Source of the DNA: TMED14 sp965657195
Lineage (GTDB): Bacteria > Bacteroidota > Bacteroidia > Flavobacteriales > Schleiferiaceae
Direction: 5' to 3'
DNA: 29,036 nucleotides
Assembly: GCA_965657195.1 (NCBI GenBank)
Contig: CBFHNK010000015.1
Coordinates: forward strand, 1 to 29,036
Each line of letters opens with the position of its first letter. Within the stretch, counting starts at the first letter, position 1. Made by a program: the position numbers and the translations under genes. The notes under the pieces are model-generated. The model was not told where the DNA came from, made no database searches, and saw only the letters and a program-made list of their open reading frames with translations. Positions 21,701 to 29,011 of the stretch are shown one piece after another.

Positions 21701-21730
21701 TCGTAATATTGCTACATTGCAATATTACGA
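21701..21730. promoter_or_regulatory. ArsR operator: 12-bp perfect inverted repeat
   Basis: TCGTAATATTGC (21701-21712) and GCAATATTACGA (21719-21730) are perfect inverted arms separated by TACATT. They end 5 nt upstream of the arsR ATG. The AATATTGC core resembles known ArsR-family operators. No clear separate -7 box is visible, so the operator probably overlaps the promoter. Confidence 0.8.
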
Positions 21731-21748
21731 TACACAGTAAGTTCTGTA

Positions 21749-22792
21749 CTACGCCGTGAACGAAAGCCGCGGAATTCCCGCGTCAAAGTCGGCCATTCGC
21801 CCAATGGGCTCAGCATTGAGTCCTTTGGCCGCTAGGGCTTCGCGCACCTGCGGCGCTGCGTCTGCACCCGCAAATACGAGCAATCCCCCGCTGGTTTGCG
21901 GGTCGCAAAGCACCGCCATGGTGTATCCATCCATCGGACTCGAATCTGGCTGAATCGCCCGGTAGTTCGTGGTCGTTAGGTTGGGAAGGCAGAATTGCTG
22001 GTAGAGGGCGCGAAGGCGTTCGGGGTCGTAGGTCGCCACCGCAGCCAAGTCCAGTTCTGCCCGCAGGCCGCTGGCGCTGGCCACTTCGAGCAAGTGCCCT
22101 GCGAGGCCAAAACCAGTCACGTCGGTCATGCTGTGCACCCCGGGAATTTCGGCCAGTGCCGGCCCAATGTCGTTGCGGGTGAGCATGGTTGCGAGCGCCC
22201 ATTCAAGGTCGGAATCGGTGGCGGTTCCGCGCTTCGTAGCTGTGGCCAAGATGCCCAAGCCCAGGGGTTTGGTCAAAAAGAGCACGTCGCCGGGCTGGGC
22301 TTGGTTGTTGGTTTTAAGGTGCGACTTGCCGACGATTCCGCTGACGCTAAGGCCAAAAAGCGGTTCAGGAATGTCGATGCTGTGGCCTCCGGCGAGCGGA
22401 ATCCCGGCTTCGCGGCACACATCGCGGGCACCTTCAATTACCCGGCCGGCCAGCTCTGCAGGTAGTCGCTCAATCGGCCACGCGAGCAGTGCCAGCGCTG
22501 AAATGGGCTTGCCACCCATCGCGTACACGTCGCTCAGTGCGTTGGTGGCCGCGATGCGGCCAAAGTCGTAGGGGTCGTCGACGATTGGGGTAAAAAAGTC
22601 GACGGTTTGCACGAGACCGCGGCCGTCGCCGAGGTCAACTACGGCAGCGTCGTCCGCGTGCTCGTGGCCCACCCAGAGCTGGGGCCAAAAATCGCTGGAA
22701 CGGACACCACTTGCGCCGAGTATGCACTGAAGGGCCTCAGGGCCGAGTTTGCATCCGCATCCGGATCCGGGGTTGAATTCGGTGAGTTTCAT
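21749..22792 (-). CDS. selD: Selenide, water dikinase (selenophosphate synthetase)
   Basis: A 347-residue enzyme that makes selenophosphate from selenide and ATP. The N-terminal catalytic loop is PGSGCGCKLGPE, with C12 (the Cys/Sec position, here Cys) and K15. HADDAAVV and TVDFFTPIVDDPYDFGRIAA carry metal and ATP-binding residues, and MTDVTGFGLAGHLLEVA and CDPQTSGGLLV are further SelD signatures. The ATG overlaps the mnmH stop by 4 nt (22789-22792), so the two form a unit in which the product is handed to the tRNA enzyme. Confidence 0.97.
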   Translation of the reverse strand: MKLTEFNPGSGCGCKLGPEALQCILGASGVRSSDFWPQLWVGHEHADDAAVVDLGDGRGLVQTVDFFTPIVDDPYDFGRIAATNALSDVYAMGGKPISALALLAWPIERLPAELAGRVIEGARDVCREAGIPLAGGHSIDIPEPLFGLSVSGIVGKSHLKTNNQAQPGDVLFLTKPLGLGILATATKRGTATDSDLEWALATMLTRNDIGPALAEIPGVHSMTDVTGFGLAGHLLEVASASGLRAELDLAAVATYDPERLRALYQQFCLPNLTTTNYRAIQPDSSPMDGYTMAVLCDPQTSGGLLVFAGADAAPQVREALAAKGLNAEPIGRMADFDAGIPRLSFTA

Positions 22793-23763
22793 GACAAAGA
22801 AAGGAGTTCGCGGGCGACTTCGGCGTCGCTCTTGCCGGTACCGTCCAGGCGGGCGGTGATGGTTTCGGTCCGTGCGGCTACGCTTTCGGCGTAGGTTCGG
22901 TCGTAGTAGTGTAGCGCAATTCGGGCGGCGTCGGCCAGGTTGCCGTGCTGGACGTGGTCCACGGCGGCCCGAGCATTTTGGTCGCCCAAACGCTTTGAAA
23001 TGCGTACAAACGTTTCGGCGAGCTCTTCTCGGGAGGCTTGTCCGTAGGCCGCCACCAGTCGCTCAATCCGTTCGTCAAGGCTGCGTTCAAGCAGCACCAC
23101 CGGAGCCGATTTTTTGTGCGCAAAAAAGCTCTGCTGCAGCCAAATACGCCCAATGGACCGCGATTCGTCTTCAATCCAAATCCGTGGCTGCCCGTCGAGC
23201 TCGGCTAGGCGAACGGCTCCGTTGTTCTCAAACTGTTCGTTGGTGGGCTGGGGCAGCTCGCCAATCTGGCCAAATGCGGAACCCTTGTGGTTCGCCAACC
23301 CCTCGAGGTCCAAAACGGGTCCGCCTAGTTCGAGCATGGTGCGAAGTACTTCAGTTTTGCCAGAACCGGTGAGGCCCGCCAGCACGACGTAGGGCCGTTC
23401 GGCAGCCCAGGATTCGAGCACCCGCCCTCTGTAGGCTTTGTAGCCGCCTTCCCAGCGATTTACGTCGTACCCAGCGGTGCCGAGCAACCACGCCACGGAT
23501 CCGCTGCGTTGGCCTCCGCGCCAGCAGTATACTTCGACGGGCGTGATGTTGCGCTTGACGTGGGCATCGACCTCGGCCACCAAGTCGGCCATGCGCAGTC
23601 CGGCGTACTTCAAGCCCAGCCGCACCGCTTTAGCCGGGGACTGCTGCTTGTAGACGGTTCCGATTTCGGCCCGCTCTTCGTCGCTGAACAAGGGCAGCGA
23701 AATGGCTCCCGGCGCATGGCCGTAGGCAAATTCTGAAGGGCTTCGAACGTCGAATAGGGGCAT
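22789..23763 (-). CDS. mnmH: tRNA 2-selenouridine synthase
   Basis: A 324-residue protein with an N-terminal rhodanese domain and a C-terminal P-loop domain, the layout of MnmH/SelU. The rhodanese active loop is VYCWRGGQRSGS (C80), and the Walker A motif is AGLTGSGKTEVL (about 129-140). LEGLANHKGSAFG and WIEDESRSIGRIWLQ are further family motifs. The enzyme replaces sulfur with selenium in 2-thiouridine at the tRNA wobble position using selenophosphate. It is the first gene of the mnmH-selD operon. The protein starts directly at MPLFDVRSPSEFAYGHA, slightly shorter than usual, but the start fits a -7 box 4 nt upstream (23768-23775). Confidence 0.95.
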   Translation of the reverse strand: MPLFDVRSPSEFAYGHAPGAISLPLFSDEERAEIGTVYKQQSPAKAVRLGLKYAGLRMADLVAEVDAHVKRNITPVEVYCWRGGQRSGSVAWLLGTAGYDVNRWEGGYKAYRGRVLESWAAERPYVVLAGLTGSGKTEVLRTMLELGGPVLDLEGLANHKGSAFGQIGELPQPTNEQFENNGAVRLAELDGQPRIWIEDESRSIGRIWLQQSFFAHKKSAPVVLLERSLDERIERLVAAYGQASREELAETFVRISKRLGDQNARAAVDHVQHGNLADAARIALHYYDRTYAESVAARTETITARLDGTGKSDAEVARELLSLS

Positions 23764-23767
23764 TGAG

Positions 23768-23775
23768 CGAAGGTA
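23768..23775 (-). promoter_or_regulatory. -7 box for mnmH-selD
   Basis: TACCTTCG is one mismatch from TAnnTTTG and ends 4 nt before the ATG at 23763. Confidence 0.4.
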
Positions 23776-23785
23776 CGATGCGCCC

Positions 23786-23793
23786 TACCTTTA
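23786..23793 (+). promoter_or_regulatory. -7 box for the small lipoprotein gene
   Basis: TACCTTTA is one mismatch from TAnnTTTG and ends 4 nt before the GTG at 23798. It is part of a 34-nt divergent region shared with mnmH. Confidence 0.45.
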
Positions 23794-23797
23794 GGCC

Positions 23798-24217
23798 GTG
23801 CGAAGCGTAATTCTTCTCAGTTTGGCCGCCGTGGCGGTGGCGTCGTGTGTCGTGCCGAAGCAGGCCGTGGAACGCCAGGTGGCGGTGGTGGATCGCCTTC
23901 GGGCGGACAGCGCCACGGCCCACGTCCGCGTGCTCGCGGTACGCGATAGCTTGCAGGCTATTGAAAACTGGGGCGAGCAGTCCGAAAAAGCGTCAGTGGA
24001 ACTCGCCCGCGAGCTCGAGCGCAAGGCTGACGAGCTTCAGTTGGCCCAGCTCCGCGCGGATTCGCTTCAGGAGCGCGTGCTCAAGAACGCCACTCAGCGC
24101 GACGTGTGGCGCCTCGAACGCCTCGCTGCAGAGCGCAAAATGCTCAAGGCCCAGCGCCGCGCGGACTCTCTTCAAGAGGTGGTCATTCAGCTACAGACGA
24201 CCAAAAAGCGCCGGTAG
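23798..24217 (+). CDS. Small coiled-coil lipoprotein of unknown function
   Basis: A 139-residue protein starting at GTG. The N-terminus MRSVILLSLAAVAVASC has a short hydrophobic core and a good lipobox (VASC, lipidated C17). The rest is highly charged and helical, rich in Ala, Leu, Arg, Glu and Gln, with heptad-like spacing and repeated RADSL(Q) motifs (about residues 34, 87 and 121), which indicates a long coiled coil. It should sit in the periplasm or at the outer membrane. I do not recognise a family. It is divergent from mnmH and convergent with the MFS gene. Confidence 0.7.
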   Translation: MRSVILLSLAAVAVASCVVPKQAVERQVAVVDRLRADSATAHVRVLAVRDSLQAIENWGEQSEKASVELARELERKADELQLAQLRADSLQERVLKNATQRDVWRLERLAAERKMLKAQRRADSLQEVVIQLQTTKKRR

Positions 24218-24228
24218 CGGGTCGGAAC

Positions 24229-25440
24229 TCAGTCCTTTTCAACAAAGTCAAGGTCGCGGCCAAAGGTCTCGGCCAATCCTGCGGCGGCCCAAAGGGTGAC
24301 GGCAAAGACGATCACGGCGGTAAGGATTCCGCCCTCGAGGTAGCCGGCTTTAGCAGTAAGCCACAAGAACAGCGCTGAAATGAGGTTGAGCGATCCGCGA
24401 ACCATGTTTGGAATCGTCGTGGCGGCGGTGGCGCGCAGGTTGGTTCCGAAGTTTTCGGCGCCCACCGTAACGAAGAGAGCCCAAAATCCGGTTCCGAAGC
24501 CCATGATTCCGCAGGCCCAATAGAGTTCGTTGGCGGTCGATGCGGTGAAAAAGCGAAGTATTCCCAACGCGGTAATCGCGTAAAACACGTACAGCGCTTT
24601 TTTGCGCGACTTAAGCGTTTGACTTAGTAAACCAATGAGGATGTCGCCCGCTGAAATCGCGGCGTAGGCGTAGAGGATTCCGCGGCCCGGATCAATGGCT
24701 TCGGTGATGCCAAGGTGCAGCGCAAATTCGCGGCTGAAGCTCACGAGGATTCCGATGACAAACCAGGTTGGGAGGCCAATCAGCACGCTGCGCAGGTAGC
24801 GCATGCGGCGTTCGCGGGTTCGAACGAGCTGAAGAAGGCTTCCGCGTACCACGTCGGTACGCGCCGCGGTTTGGTGAAAGAGTCCGGAATCCAGCACGTT
24901 AAGACGCAGAAGCAGCAGGCTTAAACCCATTCCGCCCCCGATGAAGTAGGCGGTGCGCCATTCCACGGCTTGGGCGACAAAAAATGCGGCTACGGCGCCC
25001 AAAAGGCCGATACCCGCGACGAGGGAGGTGCCGATTCCGCGCTTAGCGGCCGGAAGCAGTTCGCTGACCAGCGTGATGCCCGCGCCGAGCTCGCCGGCCA
25101 GGCCGATTCCGGCCAAAAACCGCACGATGGCGTACTGCAGTTCGTTCTGAACGAGACCGTTGGCGAGGTTTCCCGCGGAATAAATCAAAATCGACATGAA
25201 GAGCACGCGGGTGCGGCCCAGGCGGTCGCCGAGGATGCCCCAAAGGATTCCGCCCAGCATCAGCCCAAACATTTGGACGTTGATGATGATGAGGCCGCTT
25301 TCAAACGAATTCGCGACGCCGAGGTCGTCGAGCGACGGAACCCGCACAATGCTGAACAGCAGCAAGTCGTAGATGTCTACGAAGTAGCCCAAGGCGGCGA
25401 CCCATACGGCGGCGCTGCGCCACACGCTTTGGGTCGGCAT
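24229..25440 (-). CDS. MFS transporter (sugar/organic acid:proton symporter type)
   Basis: A 403-residue permease with about 12 predicted helices. The first helix contains ALGYFVDIYDLLLFSI, typical of the metabolite:H+ symporter branch. Motif A follows helix 2 as GILGDRLGRTRVLF, and RFLAGIGLAGELGAGITLVSE is the family helix-4 region. The late segment FWALFVTVGAENFGTNLRAT also fits this group. The substrate is not predictable. The start is 1 nt from the stop of the NlpC/P60 gene on the same strand, so they are probably cotranscribed; a role in taking up wall-derived compounds is conceivable but only suggested by that pairing. Confidence 0.9.
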   Translation of the reverse strand: MPTQSVWRSAAVWVAALGYFVDIYDLLLFSIVRVPSLDDLGVANSFESGLIIINVQMFGLMLGGILWGILGDRLGRTRVLFMSILIYSAGNLANGLVQNELQYAIVRFLAGIGLAGELGAGITLVSELLPAAKRGIGTSLVAGIGLLGAVAAFFVAQAVEWRTAYFIGGGMGLSLLLLRLNVLDSGLFHQTAARTDVVRGSLLQLVRTRERRMRYLRSVLIGLPTWFVIGILVSFSREFALHLGITEAIDPGRGILYAYAAISAGDILIGLLSQTLKSRKKALYVFYAITALGILRFFTASTANELYWACGIMGFGTGFWALFVTVGAENFGTNLRATAATTIPNMVRGSLNLISALFLWLTAKAGYLEGGILTAVIVFAVTLWAAAGLAETFGRDLDFVEKD

Positions 25441-25441
25441 C

Positions 25442-26212
25442 CTAAATAAAGCGTTTAATAATGCGGAGCCGGTGGGTGTGGCGTCCGAGGTCGGCGTTGT
25501 AGATTCCGCTGGGGTCGAGTGCGTCGACGCGCACGGATCCGCTGGCGTGCAGAATTCGGTGCTCGCTCAGCACAATTCCGACGTGGGTGATGCGGCCCTC
25601 TTCGTTGTCAAAAAAGGCAAGGTCCCCCTCGAGCGCCTCTTCGAGAAAGTCCACGGCCTGGCCCTGGTTGGCCTGCTGGTGGGCGTCGCGCAAAAGGTTG
25701 ATTCCCGACATGCGGAACGAAACTTGGGTAAGTCCGCTGCAGTCGATCCCGAATGCGCTGCGGCCTCCCCAGAGGTAGGGCGCGTTCAAAAAGGTGAACG
25801 CGTGGCGAACGATTCCGTCGCGCGTAGGGTTTTGGTCGGCCAACGGGCCCTGGTAGGCGTAGGTCTCGTCGCCAAGTTCCAGCTGGTCTCCGTCAAGAAA
25901 GGGCAGAAAAGACCCGGCTACAACGGTGCGGCTCTTCATGGGCTGAAGGTGATCGACGAGGTCAACGGCACTTGCGACAACCGGTTGGGGTCGGTCGAGT
26001 TGGCTTCGGTAGGATTCGCGGCTGAGTTCGGCGGTTTGCTGGGTGAGGACCCATCCTTCATAGCCGTCGTGTCCGAGGCGAATGTGGCTCCATTCGCGCT
26101 CGTGCCCTAGGATTTCAAACACTTCACCGAATAGGCCTTGGTTGACCATTTCGCTGCGGTGCGCGGGCTCGCGGCGCATCGGGGTGAGGCTGAACGGAAA
26201 GCTGCCGAACAT
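25442..26212 (-). CDS. NlpC/P60 (C40) peptidase with N-terminal SH3-like domain
   Basis: A 256-residue protein. The N-terminal region (about 8-60) resembles a bacterial SH3 domain (MVNQGLFGEVFEILG, then WSHIRLGHDGYEGWV), and a second SH3-like segment is possible to about 125. The catalytic NlpC/P60 domain is at 130-256: YLWGGRSAFGIDCSGLTQ with C158, GRITHVGIVL with H210, and RILHASG with H222, giving the usual Cys-His-His triad. These enzymes cleave peptidoglycan stem peptides, commonly at gamma-D-Glu-diamino acid bonds. No clear signal peptide is seen, which fits cytoplasmic recycling of wall peptides. It is followed by an MFS transporter 1 nt downstream. Confidence 0.92.
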   Translation of the reverse strand: MFGSFPFSLTPMRREPAHRSEMVNQGLFGEVFEILGHEREWSHIRLGHDGYEGWVLTQQTAELSRESYRSQLDRPQPVVASAVDLVDHLQPMKSRTVVAGSFLPFLDGDQLELGDETYAYQGPLADQNPTRDGIVRHAFTFLNAPYLWGGRSAFGIDCSGLTQVSFRMSGINLLRDAHQQANQGQAVDFLEEALEGDLAFFDNEEGRITHVGIVLSEHRILHASGSVRVDALDPSGIYNADLGRHTHRLRIIKRFI

Positions 26213-26216
26213 GGCC

Positions 26217-26224
26217 CGAAGATA
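26217..26224 (-). promoter_or_regulatory. -7 box for the NlpC/P60 gene
   Basis: TATCTTCG is one mismatch from TAnnTTTG and ends 4 nt before the ATG at 26212. Confidence 0.4.
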
Positions 26225-26243
26225 CGCAGGTTCGGGCTGTGTA

Positions 26244-26900
26244 CTAGAACGAGATCGAGAACTCCGGCTCGACCGACACGTCGATCGGGGCTTTGCTGAC
26301 CGGATGCTCGAACTGGATGCGCTGGGCGCAAAGGTCGATTCCGCCGTCGGCGTTGGGCCGCTTGCCGCCGTACTTCAGGTCGCCCTTAATTGGGTGGCCG
26401 ATGGCCTGCATCTGGCAGCGAATCTGGTGGTGGCGCCCGGTCTCAAGGTCAACTTCGACGCGGGTGTATCGGTCGCCCGCGGCAAGAACCTTGTAGTGAA
26501 GCACGGCGCGCTGGGCGTCCTTGCGGGTCGAGACAAACGACTTCTTTTTCACTCCGTCGCGCCAAAGCATGTGCTCGAGTCGGGCTTCGGGCTCGGCGGG
26601 GTGGCCTTCGACCAGGCACTGGTAGGTTTTTTGGATTCCGCGGTCGGCAAACAGTGCGTTCATTCGGGCCAGCGACTTCGACGTTTTGCAGAGCACGACG
26701 ATTCCGCTGGTCGGGCGGTCAAGGCGGTGCGGAAGCCCAATAAACGCCTTACCCGGTTTGCCAAAGCGGCGCGCCACGTCTTCGGCGGCCCAGTCGAGCA
26801 GGGTGGGGTCGCCCGTTTCGTCGCCCTGAACCAGCAGGCCAGCGGGCTTGAAGACGATCAAAAGATGATTGTCTTCCCAGAGGACGCGGGGATTCGCCAT
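26244..26900 (-). CDS. RluA-family pseudouridine synthase without S4 domain
   Basis: A 218-residue RNA pseudouridine synthase. The catalytic motif is LPHRLDRPTSGIVVL with the nucleophilic Asp at D61. VFKPAGLLVQGDE and the late ETGRHHQIRCQMQAIGHPI are standard RluA-family motifs. It lacks an N-terminal S4 RNA-binding domain and starts directly with the catalytic fold, as in short RluA-like members. The target (rRNA or tRNA) cannot be decided. Its ATG shares one base with the panB stop (TGATG), so the two genes are translationally coupled. Confidence 0.93.
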   Translation of the reverse strand: MANPRVLWEDNHLLIVFKPAGLLVQGDETGDPTLLDWAAEDVARRFGKPGKAFIGLPHRLDRPTSGIVVLCKTSKSLARMNALFADRGIQKTYQCLVEGHPAEPEARLEHMLWRDGVKKKSFVSTRKDAQRAVLHYKVLAAGDRYTRVEVDLETGRHHQIRCQMQAIGHPIKGDLKYGGKRPNADGGIDLCAQRIQFEHPVSKAPIDVSVEPEFSISF

Positions 26901-27730
26901 CAGTAGCGCTCTTGGTCGTTGGGAAAGTCCTGGCTGCGGACGTCGGCCACGTACTGGCGAATTGCAGCCGGGATCGCGTCACCCAGCTGCGCGTATCGGC
27001 GCAAGAAGCGCGGATTGAATTCCGTATTCATGCCCAGCATGTCGTGCAGTACTAAAACTTGGCCGTCCACCTCAGCGCCGGCGCCGATTCCGATAGTCGG
27101 AATCCGAAGCGCCTTGGTCACCTTGGCGGCCAAAGCCGCGGGAATTTTTTCGAGTACCAGCGCAAAGCAGCCCGCCTCTTGCAGAGCAAGGGCGTCTTCG
27201 ACGAGCTTGGTGGCTTCGGCCTCTTCTTTGGCGCGCACCGCGTAGGTTCCGAATTGGTAGATGCTCTGGGGTGTGAGGCCTAGGTGGCCCATCACGGGAA
27301 TCCCCGACTGCACCAAGCGCTGCACCGTGGCGGCAACTTCGCTTCCGCCCTCGAGCTTGACCGAATGGCCGCCCGACTCTTTCATGATGCGAATGGCGGA
27401 ACTCAAAGCCTCTTTGGGGTTGCCCTGGTAGCTTCCGAAGGGCAAATCCACCACCACAAGGGCGCGGTCGACGCCGCGAACCACGCTGGACGCGTGGTAA
27501 ATCATTTGGTCGAGCGTGATGGGTAGGGTCGTCTCGTGGCCTGCCATTACGTTGCTCGCGGAGTCGCCCACGAGAATGACGTCAACGCCCGCGGAATCTA
27601 CCAGCTTGGCGAACGTGTAGTCGTAGGCGGTGAGCATTGAAATTTTGATTCCGCTGTGCTTCAATTCGGCCAGCGAATGCGTGGTCACCTTCTTAAAGGA
27701 CTCGGGACCGGTCTTTTTGTGCGTCGACAT
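26900..27730 (-). CDS. panB: 3-methyl-2-oxobutanoate hydroxymethyltransferase
   Basis: A 276-residue enzyme of pantothenate (coenzyme A) synthesis that adds a hydroxymethyl group from methylene-tetrahydrofolate to alpha-ketoisovalerate, giving ketopantoate. Family motifs are ISMLTAYDYTFAKLVDSAGV, VILVGDSASNVMAGHETTLP (D56, S57 near the Mg site), VVVDLPFGSY, VKLEGG, PVMGHLGLTPQS and IGIGAGAEVDGQVLVLHDML. Length is typical, with about ten extra N-terminal residues. It is cytoplasmic. A strong -7 box is 4 nt upstream of the ATG. An RluA-type gene follows with a one-base overlap. Confidence 0.97.
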   Translation of the reverse strand: MSTHKKTGPESFKKVTTHSLAELKHSGIKISMLTAYDYTFAKLVDSAGVDVILVGDSASNVMAGHETTLPITLDQMIYHASSVVRGVDRALVVVDLPFGSYQGNPKEALSSAIRIMKESGGHSVKLEGGSEVAATVQRLVQSGIPVMGHLGLTPQSIYQFGTYAVRAKEEAEATKLVEDALALQEAGCFALVLEKIPAALAAKVTKALRIPTIGIGAGAEVDGQVLVLHDMLGMNTEFNPRFLRRYAQLGDAIPAAIRQYVADVRSQDFPNDQERY

Positions 27731-27734
27731 GAGG

Positions 27735-27742
27735 CAAAGGTA
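27735..27742 (-). promoter_or_regulatory. -7 box for panB
   Basis: TACCTTTG, followed by C, is an exact TAnnTTTG match ending 4 nt before the panB ATG. A start site at the usual distance would fall on or beside the ATG. Confidence 0.6.
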
Positions 27743-27761
27743 GGCGAGGGCCCCGCTTTGC

Positions 27762-27769
27762 TATCTTTG
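27762..27769 (+). promoter_or_regulatory. -7 box for the second DUF4249-like gene
   Basis: TATCTTTG is an exact TAnnTTTG match ending 6 nt before the ATG at 27776. It is divergent from the panB promoter within a 45-nt gap. Confidence 0.6.
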
Positions 27770-27775
27770 ACGTCT

Positions 27776-28849
27776 ATGTTTCGACGTGCTCTCCTTTTAT
27801 TCTTCGGAATCCTCGTGTTCGCCAGCTGCGACAACACCCTTGACGTCACCGCCGACTTTGAGCGCGTGCCGGTGGTCTACGGCGTCATTAACCCCAAGAG
27901 CGACACGCAGTACGTGCGCATTGGCCGCAGCTACTTGGGCGAGAACGGTCCGGCGGGTGGATTTAACCACCCCGACTCACTCTACTACCCGAGCTTGGTC
28001 GCCGAACTCAAGGCCTTTGGCCCCAACGGAGCCCTCATTTTTACCGAGAACTTCACCGAGACCACTGACATACCCAAGGACTCGGGCCTTTTTACCGGGG
28101 TGGGCCACAAAGTCTACCGTTTTATTCGTCCAGGGTTCTCAAAGCTGCCCAACCGCACCGACTACCGCTACGAGCTGACTTTGCGTGAGGCTCCTGGTGC
28201 GGCGGTGCTGGCCTCGGCGACCACACCCTGTGTCGACAGCATCAAGCTCAAGTCGCCCGGGTACTTCGGCACGTTCAAGCTGGCGATTGCGTCCAAAAAC
28301 GGCTACAAGCTCGAGTGGTACCAAGCTAAAAACGCCCGAGTTTATCAGGGCTACGTGGACTTTCACTACATGGAAATGCCGGTGGGTCGCCAGGCAGATT
28401 CGGTACGCCGCACGGTGCGCTACCCGCTTCCGTACATCACAGGCGGAACCCTTTCGGGCAACGTACTCATCAGCAACACCATCGACTACCAAACGTTTTA
28501 CACGTTTTTGAAGGAGCGCATCCCCGCGCCCGCCACCGGCAACGTGCGCTTCTTTCGCGGAATGGCGCTCTACCTCAACGCCGGCAGCGACGACCTCGCC
28601 ACCTACATTTCGGTATCGCAGCCCTCGAACTCGATCAACCAGGACCCACCGTTCTTTACCAATATTCAGGGCGGAGCCGGGATCTTCGGCAGCAAGTCGT
28701 CAATCTTTCGTCCATACTTGGGACTGTCGAATCCATCGCTCGACAGCTTGGGCAATTCCAAGCTGACGTGTGCCCTGCAGTTTGCCCGCGCTTCGGGGGG
28801 AGATACCTGCGCCTGTGGGCCCCAGCGCCTCTGGGACCGCTGCTTCTGA
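27776..28849 (+). CDS. DUF4249-like lipoprotein without adjacent TonB receptor
   Basis: A 357-residue exported lipoprotein. MFRRALLLFFGILVFASC ends in a lipidated cysteine (C18). VPVVYGVINPKSDTQYVRIG, followed by a RSYLGENG segment, is the pattern at the start of DUF4249-type proteins, and NIQGGAGIFGS near residue 300 matches their C-terminal glycine motif. Unlike the first copy, no TonB receptor lies next to it in the window. The C-terminus is odd, with several cysteines in the last 30 residues (LTCALQ, DTCACG, DRCF), which could form disulfides outside the cytoplasm. The ATG at 27776 follows a -7 box directly. A terminator follows at 28876. It is probably anchored to the outer membrane; the function is unknown. 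Confidence 0.78.
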   Translation: MFRRALLLFFGILVFASCDNTLDVTADFERVPVVYGVINPKSDTQYVRIGRSYLGENGPAGGFNHPDSLYYPSLVAELKAFGPNGALIFTENFTETTDIPKDSGLFTGVGHKVYRFIRPGFSKLPNRTDYRYELTLREAPGAAVLASATTPCVDSIKLKSPGYFGTFKLAIASKNGYKLEWYQAKNARVYQGYVDFHYMEMPVGRQADSVRRTVRYPLPYITGGTLSGNVLISNTIDYQTFYTFLKERIPAPATGNVRFFRGMALYLNAGSDDLATYISVSQPSNSINQDPPFFTNIQGGAGIFGSKSSIFRPYLGLSNPSLDSLGNSKLTCALQFARASGGDTCACGPQRLWDRCF

Positions 28850-28875
28850 CGCGGTACACACCAGTTAAAGCCATG

Positions 28876-28903
28876 AACCGCGCCAATTCGGCGCGGTTTT
28901 TTT
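28876..28903 (+). terminator. Rho-independent terminator after the DUF4249-like gene
   Basis: AACCGCGCC (28876-28884) pairs perfectly with GGCGCGGTT (28890-28898) around an AATTC loop, and is followed by a run of T to 28903. It separates the lipoprotein gene from the dnaK promoter. Confidence 0.9.
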
Positions 28904-28911
28904 GTGCACCT

Positions 28912-28936
28912 CTGCCAAATTGTCTGAATTTGGCAG
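28912..28936. promoter_or_regulatory. 10-bp inverted repeat upstream of the dnaK promoter
   Basis: CTGCCAAATT (28912-28921) and AATTTGGCAG (28927-28936) are perfect inverted arms with a 5-nt spacer. The dyad centre is about 61 nt upstream of the start site predicted from the sigma-54 element. It is too poor in following T to be a terminator and fits a binding site for an activator or repressor. Confidence 0.65.
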
Positions 28937-28958
28937 GGTTCCGCCCCTGTGCCGCCGG

Positions 28959-28974
28959 TGGTACAGTGCTTGCC
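28959..28974 (+). promoter_or_regulatory. Sigma-54 type -24/-12 promoter for dnaK
   Basis: TGGTACAGTGCTTGCC matches the RpoN consensus TGGCACG-N4-TTGCA at TGG, AC and TTGC, with the required 10 nt between the GG (28960-28961) and the GC (28972-28973). The predicted start is near 28985, about 27 nt before the dnaK ATG. No TAnnTTTG box is seen closer to the gene. Confidence 0.6.
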
Positions 28975-29011
28975 AATTCTTGGACAAATCAACACCAAAG
29001 AACTCCAAATC

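Noticed and set aside
28912..28936. Inverted repeat upstream of dnaK considered as a terminator or CIRCE element
   Set aside because: A strong terminator already lies at 28876-28903 and no T-run follows this repeat. The arms do not match CIRCE (TTAGCACTC-N9-GAGTGCTAA).
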